From contig JAZBRS010000035.1 in the NCBI GenBank assembly GCA_037176725.1, forward strand, positions 52,090,001-52,154,000: DNA of 64,000 nt, read 5' to 3'. Of this stretch, positions 55,316-64,000 are shown piece by piece. The stretch is from Posidonia oceanica. Its lineage: Eukaryota > Streptophyta > Magnoliopsida > Alismatales > Posidoniaceae. The position numbers and the translations under genes are program-made. Below the pieces are notes generated by a model, which had not been told where the DNA came from, did not search any database, and worked only from the letters and a program-made list of their open reading frames with translations. The first letter of the stretch is position 1. Each line of letters begins with the position of its first letter.

Positions 55316-58300
55316 TTCTTCTTCTACGTACTTGCTTTCCTTTACCTTTTGAGAAAGATGCATGAATGGAACGACGAATCACGTGTGTACTCCTCGTAAT
55401 CCTCCTCGCCGTCACTCGACAAATCAACTTCCTGCTCGTCCATGCATCTTCTGATTATAAAAAGCAAACTTACAATATGTTGTGATGGATAATGATTATA
55501 TTATAATATTGAATTATGACAATTATTGTATATGATAAATTTTAAAACTATATAAAACTTTGCCTTATAAGTTGGTCCTCCAAAGCATGTATTTCATTCT
55601 TTATTTGGGTAGTAAAACATTGCTGCAATGTAGTCGCCATCTGTGACAACTGGAAAGTGAAGAAATCATGATCAACTGAAACAGAGGCTTGAGTTGAAGG
55701 TTGATACTGCATGTTAGTAGCCACAGAAGAACCAATAGTAGACTTTTCTGAATAGTATGGATCAAGCCTTGCTTTCTTGATGAACAACCTACATTCCTTT
55801 CCATAGAAACTTGTTTCCAAAGTTTCTTATCAAAGGCTGGTTATTCAGCAACATCAGTGTCCCTATATTTGTCTTCGAACAAGAAGATGTACCTATCTTG
55901 TAAAAATAAACACAAGAAGTTAGTTAGAGATGATATAAGATAGAAGTGTATATTATTAAAACAACTTTAATTCTAACCATAATTACTTACAAGTACATTC
56001 TTTGCAAACGGGGTTGACCAAATTTATTCCGACCCACTAGTGTAGGATGCAGTCCACCACTCTAACACCGTAGGTTCTCTGCATAATTTAGCAGCTTGTA
56101 ACAATTGAAATATACATTATTAATTTAATAGACAACCAAGATAAAAGATTCATAGATAACAGAAGAAATATAACATTTTGAGAACATAAAATACTTGCAA
56201 ATCGAACTGTAAAAAATGATTTGAATTGTTAACTGCAATAATTAGAGAGTGATGTAATGTTCTGGATGATAGTATTAGCTGTAAATCTAACATTCCTAAA
56301 GATGTAATGTCCTTTGGTCTACACAAGTCTAACATATGCATATTTGAGTGCAGGAAAGCTAAGTGCAACTTTAGAAATGTTTGACAAAATGACCGGTAAG
56401 CAGCTTTTGGTAAATACAAAGAATTACAACTGCATTAATTCCTCTTATACTGATGAAAGTGAGCTTGATAACATTAAACTCCAATGAGTGGTGGTGGTTT
56501 TTTTTCCTTTGACCGAGATAAAGAGTTTTCTTCGAGACCTATGAGAAATGTGGAGTGCATTTTTCAAGTGCTTCAAATAAGTAAAATGAATATCCAAGTG
56601 ATTGTTTATCTTTAAATCTTAGCCATTATAGGTGAACGAATGTATCTTGTTTATAGGAATTAATTGTTCTTTTGAGCAGTCAAACCAAGGATCTATAAAA
56701 ATTTTAAGAGGGATAATTATGAGGAAAACAAAAAGAAACAAGGGAATGGCAATATCAAGAAGATATGCCATCTATAATGACAACAATAAAAAAACAACCA
56801 TTCATAGGAGAAAAATCATCCAACATCTGAACCACTCATAGGGTTACCTTTTGGTTTTTGAGGGTTCACTAGCATTGCTTGAGAACAGGCTTGAATCTGT
56901 TGATGGAGCTGTTTGTACTCCCTCCAAAATAAATTGTTTGCTATCATGTTTTTTTTCCTTCCTTGTGGATGAAATAATATTTTTAGATGTGATTTAGTGG
57001 ACAAATTTGAGGACATCTAAATGTAGTGTTTGTCGAGTTCGTGGTCAACATTGAAGGTTATGACTTTAAGCGTCTGAAACCATAACAGGAAAAACAGATA
57101 TATGATTGACATAGGTTCACATCAATGGGTTTGTTTGATTTTATAAATTGGACGGTCTCTGTTATGGCTTAATCTAAGTGTCTAAAACCATAACAAACAA
57201 AAAGAGATATATGATTGACATAGGTTCAGATGTAATGGCTTTGTTTTATTTTATAAATTGGATGATCTGGTGATCTTAAAGACATGTATATCTAGTTTTG
57301 ACATGAACAATTATGATCTTGTGGAAGAATTGGAATAACATTAAACTCCAATGGGTGTCGAAATTCTCCTTGGAAGGCTTGATATGTTGTAGAGTATGTT
57401 TAATTCAAAGTTTGAAGCGAACATCTGACTGAAATCTAGGCTCTTGTTTTGATGTGTTCCAACTGCAACTGAGCTTGATACGTTAGTAGTTTGCAATTAT
57501 TTACTTTGTGCTATGAATAATAAAAGCACCGATATAGAACATCCAGATTCCAATCACTAGTCCAATTTTCAAGAATGCGTAGAATGCAGCCTTTGTAAGG
57601 TATGTCACTAATTCAATATATCATGGATACAACCAGCAAGACAGGTGGTATTCTACACTGACATAGGAGAGAGACTTTGTGTCAATGAGGTATGCATAGA
57701 ATTCATAGAGACATGCTCTTGTATGATAAAAATCACAAAGAGAGAACACCTTGAATAATTAGTAGAATACTCACCTCAAGTGAGGATTGTGTTTAAATCT
57801 CAAGGATTCTTCTGAACAAATTTGAGTCAATTATATTTCCCTTATTCCTGATTATAGTATTGCCAATGTCAAGGAGTCCTTGGCTATCAATTGTAGGGAT
57901 TATGTATGACAGATAGATAAGCTTCATACTTGAAAGTTTTTGTATTGCATGCCTTGTAGCTGGACTGAAAGTAATTGTTTTGTTATTTGATTGTTATAGA
58001 TTTAAGAGTCATGAGACACTTGATTGTCTGATACTAAAATCTAGTTATTATTAATCTAGAAACAAGGAATGAGCAACAGAGTGAACAACAGAATAAAATG
58101 GAAGATAAAAGTATCCTTACCAACTCAGCTCGAAGGTCGTTGTGGCTTCTTGATCCGATCGTAGATCAAATTTCTTGCTTTCTGCGATTCGACTTCTCCG
58201 CTGTGGATCTTTTTTGAAACTCTACATCTATGGCAAAAAGATCACAGAGTCCATTCCACCTAATTGTAATATTAAACATCAATATATATGTTAATTCTTA

Positions 58301-58745
58301 TATATACAACAATAAACATAACTTCAATTTAGCATAAATATTAATTACCTCTCCTGTGTACACCAGTGTGGAGGAAATGCCTTGGCTACCTGATAATCAT
58401 CGTAAGGCTCAGGGCATTTTGCCAATGCAAGTGTCCTTGCCCTATAGTAAATATCGTTCATCCTTTTCGTAATTAATTTTGTAAAAGAAACACGATAATC
58501 TTCCTTAGTGTACCCAGGTGAAAGCGTAAACTTACTCTGTAAAAATCCAACATCATTGTTAATTTAATATACTAATTACTTACACTAAAAATAAAGATAA
58601 TAATTACTTATTACCAATAGCGCATCAAACATTCTTTCTTTCTCATCTGAATGCAAATGCGACCACCGGTACTCAATGGTCGATGCATAAGATCTAAAAA
58701 TTTTTGTGATCTCGGACGAGATCCTGTTACTCCTCTTGAAGTTAC
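55316..58745 (-). pseudogene. CACTA-associated transposase-like gene, decayed
   Basis: Minus-strand coding pieces: near 58,745-58,560 (RISSEITKIFRSYASTIEYR, WSHLHSDEKERMFDALL), 58,545-58,370 (KFTLSPGYTKEDYRVSFTK, LALAKCPEPYDDYQVAKAFP), 56,095-55,990 (REPTVLEWWTASYTSGSE), 55,900-55,548 (FEDKYRDTDVAE, stop, PAFDKKLWKQVS, then a Q-rich part ending LEDQLIRQ) and an acidic C-terminus 55,443-55,330 (DEQEVDLSSDGEEDYEEY). This resembles the plant Ptta/En/Spm accessory transposase family; the stop and shifts make it a pseudogene. The 1.9 kb between 56.1 and 58.3 kb is intronic or inserted sequence. Confidence 0.5.
57068..57275. repeat. Two-copy tandem duplication
   Basis: Copies near 57,068-57,165 and 57,178-57,268 share GATATATGATTGACATAGGT and TTTATAAATTGGA. 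Non-coding. Confidence 0.8.
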
Positions 58746-58819
58746 TGCATTTAAATCAAGTTAAGTACAGAAAATAAGTAAAATGTTGACTAACACCTAT
58801 ATCATTTAAATGTGGATTT

Positions 58820-59430
58820 TACCATATTGCATTGCAATTTAAATCATGCATTATGTTTTATTTGCACATAGGTCCTCTGCCTGTTTAGGATTGCATTTAT
58901 TTTGCATTTTTACCATATTGCATTGCATCTTTTATTTTGCATTTTGTTTTATTTGCATGTAAGTCCTCTACATGTTATCAGAATCATAATTGCATATTTG
59001 CCATATTACATTGCATTTTTTATGCTGTGTTTTATTTTTATTGCATTTTAGTCCAGAGCATGTATTCACAGTGTTTAAAAATCACATTTTATCTTATTGC
59101 ATTGCATTTTTTACCCTACATTTTATTATATTTGCACATCAGTCCTGTTTAGTTATAGATTTCATTTAAGGCATGATTTAAAACCATATTGCATTGCAGA
59201 AAAATCCTAAAAAATACTCTAATTGTATCTAGGTCCTGGCAGTTGCATATCATGCATTTAATTTCTGTTTTAAACCATATTGCATTGCATAAAAAACCCT
59301 GAAAATACTTTAATTGCATCTAAGTCCATCAGATTGAGTATCATGCATTTAATTTCTGTTTTAGACCTTATTGCATTGCATAAAAACCCATAAAAATATT
59401 TTAATTGCATGTCAGTCCCTGCTTTTCAAG
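58820..59430 (+). repeat. ~100-bp tandem repeat, ATTGCATTGCA units
   Basis: About six degenerate units, each with CCATATTGCATTGCAT, a T-rich stretch, TTTGCA, and (C/A)AGTCC or GGTCC. Unit length varies from about 85 to 110 bp. Confidence 0.85.
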
Positions 59431-59984
59431 TCTCGCATGTTTGCACACTTCCTTTGCATTGCACTTAGGTCCTACATATTTTTAAAATTGCATTTAGGTC
59501 CTTTCTTGCATTTTTGCATGTATATCTTGCTGTTAACCTTGCATTCTGCCCATGCATTGTTGCATTAGCATTCTTGCATGCATCCACCCTGTTTTGCACA
59601 CCTAGGAATATTTTGCACATAGGCCCCTGTAGTTTCCTCAAATGGCACATAGGTCCCTGCACTTGCACACATGCATAGCATTCCCTTGGCATTGCACATA
59701 GTCCCATGCATTCATTTGGGCATTGTTAGCCTTCTAACATGTAAGCCACCCAGCATTGCATGCATTTAGGGGCTAATTGCACTTAGACCCCTGCCTAGCT
59801 CACTTTTACTGGCCCTTGAGCCATCTGACTTGCAATCTGAATAACTTTTGATTGGACCGTTGGATCTTTGCGATCTAACTATCCAGGTATTCCCGGTTGA
59901 ATGACCTTTCATTTAAACCAAAGTTATCTTAGATCAGGCCTCAGATTCTCAGGATAAGCCCATCTGAAGCACTGCATTGCATTC

Positions 59985-60500
59985 CCATTTGCATTGCATG
60001 CATCATTTTGCGCGCCCACATTTGTTTTCTTTTGCATTGCATCGTTTTGCGAGCTCGCACTTGTTTTCTTTGCACACCGCTTGCATTTGCATCGTTTTGC
60101 ATGCATGCATTTGTTTTCTCCCGCATTTGCATCGTTTTGCGTGCCCACATTTGTTTTCTTTTGCATTGCATCGTTTTACGCGCCCGCACTTGTTTTCTTT
60201 GCACACCGCTTGCATTTACATTGTTTTGCGTGCATGCATTTGTTTTCTCCTGCATTTACATCATTTTGCGTGCATGTATTTATTTTCTCCTGCATTTGCA
60301 TCGTTTTGCGTGCATGCATTTGTTTTCTCCTGCATTTGCATCATTTTGCATGCATGCATTTGTTATTGCCTGCATTTGCCTCGTTTTGTGTGCCCGCATT
60401 CGCTTGCATCATTTTGTGTGCCCGCAGCTGCTTTCTTTGCATGTCTCCTCCATTTTACACCATTTTGCGTGCTCGCTTGCGTTTTCTTCTGCTTTGCACC
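59985..60500 (+). repeat. ~43-bp tandem repeat with ~128-bp higher-order period
   Basis: Repeats of TTGCATCGTTTTGCGTGC and CATTTGTTTTCT. The combination with TTTGCACACCGCTTGCATTT recurs after about 128 bp (three units). The long open frames of 201-242 codons over this stretch arise only from the repeat and are not genes. Confidence 0.88.
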
Positions 60501-61196
60501 ATTTTCCGCACCTGCTTTCGTTTTCCCCTTGCATGTTGCTTGCATTGCATTGTTTACCGCTGTTTTGCTTTATCGCCTGCATTTGCATTGGGGCAATGAT
60601 GCTTACTGTCTAGGAGTTCTCACGAACCAAGGCATGCCCGTTCGGAACATTAGCAGCGCTGCTGAGCACATACATTGCATGTTTAATTCCCTGCACGCAT
60701 CTTAGCACCTAGAGCACGCATTAGAGCATGCATTCAGACATTCCTTGCATTTAGGCACTAGGCAAGCATCTTCCTGCATTAGCGAGCGAGATAGCCTAAG
60801 AAAGACCGATTCTCGGACATATCGGGGGTGCCTAACACCTTCCCCGTGCATAACAGGAGTCCTTGCCCTTTCTCTTGGCCCGTAATGACCTTTTTCTTCA
60901 TCCTAGGCACAAGTCATAGCATAGCATCGCTTTGTGTTGCATCGCATCTCTTTGCATCCTCTTTGCATCCGGTTTTGCATGTCTTTTCATGCATTACTCT
61001 CGATTTTCCTTGTCTCCTAACTTAATAGACATGGTGACGACTCTGATTTGTCTTATCATTTCTTTTTCCTCTTTTTGCTAGCGTTTCCGAGTCAAGTTTC
61101 CTTCCTCGGATTTCGCCGTATATAGTGAGCCTAATGTCGATCGGTGCACGCAAGCTTTGGCATCGTGCATGGATTCAATATTTCAGGATTACTACA

Positions 61197-62000
61197 TCAG
61201 GTAATAGATGGCACGCTCTTTTCTACCCGATTCATCATGTTGGCCCAAGACTGCGCCCATGGAATGCTACGTGGTAGAAAGGTAGAGAATCAGAGGTCTC
61301 CCTGGCGTGGGAGGAACCAAAACAGGAGGCTTGATCAGGAGCTGCTTGATTTTGTCAAATGCAGCCTGGCACTCCTCGCTCCAGTTAATCTGTGCATTCT
61401 TTCTTAGGAGCTTGAAAATCGATTCGTAGATGGGCGTGAGTTGCGCAATGAACCGACTGATATACTGTAACCGCCCCAACAGTCCTCGGTCTGGGGGGTA
61501 GCATTTCCACGATGGTTTTTGCCTTGCTCGGGTCCACCTCAATTCCCCTCTGGCTGACAATATATCCCAGGAGCTTCCCGAATGACACCCTGAATACACA
61601 TTTGTTGCGGTTGAGACGCAGCTTGTACTTCCTAAAGCGGTCAAAGAGCTTCTTTAGGCAGGCGAGGTGATCCTCGGGCTCTTTGGACTTGGCAATCATA
61701 TCATCCACGTAGACCTCAACTTCTTAATGCATGAGGTCATGGAATAGTACTGTCATGGCCCTCTGATAAGTGGTCCCGGCGTTCTTGAGCCCAAATGGCA
61801 TAACTTGGTAGTAGAAGACTCCCCAATGGGTGATGAATGATGCCTTCTCCATGTCTTCTTCTGCCATTCTGATCTGGTTGTAGCTGGAGAAGCCATCCAT
61901 AAAGGAGAGCATTTTGTGCCCTGCAGTGTTGTCGACTAGGATGTCAATGTGCGGTAGTGGGAAATCGTCCTTGGAACTCGCCTTGTTCAGGTCCGAGGTA
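61197..62000 (-). pseudogene. Ty3/Gypsy reverse transcriptase-RNase H fragment
   Basis: Minus strand. RT palm from 62,000: DLNKASSKDDFPLPHIDIL, KMLSFMDGFSSYNQI, FGLKNAGTTYQRAMT, then after a TAA the catalytic box YVDDMIAKSKEPEDHL and LGYIVSQRGIEVDPSKAK, then the connection region with a shift (LGRLQYISRFIAQLTPIYES, QAAFDKIKQLL), and the start of RNase H (MGAVLGQHDESGRKERAIYYL) cut at 61,197 by LTR F. N-terminal RT and protease are missing: the match begins abruptly at DLNKA beside an LTR fragment. It is the only polymerase sequence in the window and could be of the Tat group. Confidence 0.88.
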
Positions 62001-62333
62001 CGAGGTTGGGTTGGTGCGAGGCAGGGGGAGGCCAACGTGTCGACCGACGGGATGCGCGAAACCCTGCGTCCAAACTGACACAAGCAAACTGACAAAAACG
62101 CACATAGAACCCGCGTAGCCAACACGTGCAACAGTGAAATTTGGGTAGGTTTGGGGTTGTGGACTTGGTTGTGGGCTATGTGGGGTAGGTTTTAGGGGTG
62201 TTGGGTAGGTTTTAGGGGTGTTGGGTAGGTTTGGGGCTGGAATGGGTGAAAAAAGGTGGGGTCCGCAATGCCATGATCCAAGCACGCTTCTCCGGAGAAA
62301 ACCCACTGATTGGGTGTCAAAATGGGGTGTCTA
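62001..62333 (-). repeat. D-type LTR fragment
   Basis: On the minus strand it starts TGTAGACACCCCATTTTGAC at 62,333, like LTR D (TGTTGACACCCCATTTTGAC), and breaks off at the RT fragment. It contains a 20-24-bp repeat GGGTAGGTTTTAGGGGTGTT in three copies at 62,183-62,235. Confidence 0.75.
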
Positions 62334-63660
62334 CAGTGGTGTTTTTGGGTTGGTTTTTCAAATGATTTTCCAAAAGGAATTTGGAAAGAAATGCATAAGA
62401 TTTACAAAGGTTTTGGAAAAGAATTTCCATGGTTTTGAGGGACCAAAAGGCTGAAGCATCTAGTTGGCAAACTAGTGATGATTTATGCCTTTAGATGGTC
62501 GAGAGCCAGTTGCCTAGGGTGAGGTTCTTATAGTTTTTCTATGGTTTTCAAGAGACCAAGAGGGCCATAGGATCGTACTGATGGACCAAGGATGATCGAT
62601 ACCTTTAGAGGGTCATGTGCGAGTCCGAGGTTGAGATTCCACGATTTTAGAGGACTAAAAGGCCTTGGGTGAGGGTCTATGGACCAAAAGGCCAAGGATG
62701 AAGTTAGGGACAAAGAGGCTGAGCAATCTTACTGACGGACCAGGGATGAGTGATACCTCTAGAGGGTCAAGAGCTAGAGGAGAAGAATAAGGTATCACGG
62801 AGTTATACTGGCAGGACCAGGAGGTGAAAAAGTCCTCTAAGTGGTCGAATGCAATAGTCCTAAGGGCATCGAAAGGGCGGACCCTATGCGTGTGTGTCCT
62901 TGTATGGAGATCCCAGGACAGGAGAGCTCCTGCACAGGGTGACTTGTCCATGGCGGTACAGTGCACCTTCGTAGTTGCTTGTGGCTGGTGTCGATCGCTT
63001 GGACTTGAGTGACACGGTAGGTTTTTGGGGTGTGTGAGTATGATTTGTGTGGATTTGTGGTGTTTTTAGACTTGATTTGACATAGAGTAGTCATATTAAG
63101 TGTACATAAAGAGATTTCAAAAATGAACATGGTTTTGGTTCTAGAAAAGAGAAAATGGTTTTTGAAAAGCATATTTATGTGTTTGAAAAGGTTTTTATGC
63201 TTATTTGCAATGGTATATTGCAGTGTTTGTAGCCTTGTAGGATTGTGGTTTTGGTGCTGCCACGAGAGACGGTCATGCTAGTGTGGGAGCTAAGTATTAG
63301 CAACTTCAGTTCTGATTTGTTGTTATTGTTAGATGGTAAGCGTGTGCTGAGTAACAATTAGATGTCACTCACGTGTGTTTTAATGATTTTTCTTATAGGT
63401 GCAGATATCAGATTAGCAGTCAAGTCTAGTGCATATAGTAGGAGTCACACAGTTGCACACTACAAGTTCAGGACAAAATTAGAGGTTGTTTCAGTTAATT
63501 ATTTATTTAATTTTCTTGAATTTATTTATCGAGTTATTTATTAATAGCTCTAGGTGTGTTTTGGATTTTAGACTGTTGCAACTGGAATCATAACACAATG
63601 TATCTTTTGCCTTTCCTGTCCTAATCAAGTCACAAGGAACTCCTTAAGATTTCCTCAATC
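62334..63660. other. Degenerate repeat region beside the LTR fragment
   Basis: 62,430-62,830 holds loosely repeated units with GGACCAAAAGGC, GGGATGAGTGATACCTCTAG and AGAGGGTCA, spaced about 100-130 bp. Position next to an LTR start suggests the 3' untranslated region of a D-type element. The remainder to 63,660 shows no feature. No gene was seen. Confidence 0.5.
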
Positions 63661-63709
63661 ATGTTAAGGACCAGATTCCATCTTTCAATCCATTAACTCT
63701 TTGGATCCA

Positions 63710-63827
63710 GAATAATTCTTGGAATAACCAAAATAGGAATTACTATTTCATTTGGTTGTGTAAAAATAAAAATAAACCTAGAATGGTAATTCCTATTCTA
63801 GTTTATTTATTCCAAAATTATTATTCC
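63710..63827. mobile_element. Short MITE
   Basis: About 118 bp with long imperfect terminal inverted repeats: left GAATAATTCTTGGAATAACC then ATAGGAATTACTATT; right (reverse complement) GGAATAATAATTTTGGAATA then ATAGGAATTACCATT. No clear target duplication. Family not identified. Confidence 0.65.
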
Positions 63828-64000
63828 ATAGGGAGTAGCATAAAGTTATTTTGCCAAGTTACTCCGATACATGTATGTTTGCAATGTTTTTTTTTTGTAT
63901 AAATACATATTTAATATGATTTATACATATTTTATATTAGATATATATTTTGATAATCATGTTAACTAGTATTAGCCTACATGTTTTTCACTTATTCGAA
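63828..64000. other. AT-rich end of the window
   Basis: No feature recognised. Confidence 0.4.

Larger units (their letters stand above)
54517..58780 (-). mobile_element. CACTA (En/Spm-like) element remnant
   Basis: The left terminus CACTACTAAAAAATAGG is followed by about 500 bp with some 20 copies of GTCCTCGC or GCGAGGA (subterminal transposase-binding-type repeats). A transposase-like gene on the minus strand follows to about 58,750. The right terminus was not found. A second reading is possible: CAGTG at 55,048-55,052 with GCGAGGAC beside it could be the other end of a compact 536-bp element. Confidence 0.6.
58784..61196 (+). mobile_element. D-type LTR segment 'F' (plus strand)
   Basis: Its right part (60,790-61,196) has the same landmarks as LTR D in opposite orientation: GAAAGACCGATT, GGGGGTGCCTAACACCTTCC, then GTGACGACTCTGATT, and an end GGATTACTACA comparable to GGATCGCTACA of D. 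TCAGG follows at 61,197. The left boundary is uncertain; TGTTGACTAACACC at 58,784 is a candidate start. The interior is filled by tandem repeats. It is inserted in the RNase H part of the pol fragment to its right. Confidence 0.55.

Noticed and set aside
59977..60705. Overlapping plus-strand frames of 201-242 codons
   Set aside because: Produced by the 43-bp tandem repeat; all three frames are open and periodic, with no start context or domain.

Overview
This window is nuclear DNA of a flowering plant. The evidence is a nested stack of Ty3/Gypsy LTR retrotransposons (Athila-type and Tat-lineage), hAT-, PIF/Harbinger-, CACTA- and MULE-type DNA transposon remnants, a SINE-like insertion, and one apparently intact host gene with a long 5'-UTR intron. 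I cannot place the species more closely. No tRNA, rRNA or CRISPR was seen. All transposon coding regions are broken; only the gene at 48.6-53.6 kb looks functional.

Layout. (i) 1-41,561 is one nested complex. The outer element ('B', Tat-lineage, minus strand) has its 5' LTR at 39,684-41,561, its gag N-terminus at 35.1-35.7 kb and its gag/protease remainder at 1-2,696; the rest lies beyond the left edge. It was hit by a solo LTR (36,531-38,911, target duplication ATACT) and by an Athila-type element (2,697-35,140, plus strand, target duplication GGATG). Inside the Athila element, between about 8,054 and 32,945, lie element 'C' (Tat-like, minus, gag plus an antisense intron-containing plant-mobile-domain gene), element 'D' (minus, gag only, 3.27-kb LTR) inserted into C's left LTR, a diverged D-like LTR 'E', and a solo LTR of family B (11,104-12,749, target duplication GTCTC). 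(ii) 41.6-48.6 kb holds a MULE C-terminal remnant, a short tandem repeat, a Harbinger-like element carrying a piece of an SMC2 gene, and a hAT-like element containing another family-B solo LTR (target duplication GAAAG). (iii) 48.6-53.6 kb is the host gene: an 11-repeat WRKY19/loricrin-like zinc-finger protein on the minus strand. (iv) 54.2-58.8 kb is a CACTA-like remnant; 58.8-62.3 kb is a plus-strand D-type LTR inserted in the RNase H part of a minus-strand pol fragment; 62-64 kb is an LTR fragment, a degenerate 3' UTR-like region and a MITE.

How the parts relate. None of the LTR elements shows a complete pol inside the window, so C, D and Athila look like non-autonomous derivatives needing helper proteins. 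Many premature stops are TAG where glutamine CAG is expected, which fits C-to-T decay of methylated CHG sites. The most unusual signal is that several LTR-retrotransposon families here carry many copies of short quasi-palindromic modules (about 27-30 bases, often paired) whose stem sequences differ between copies or families but remain self-complementary.
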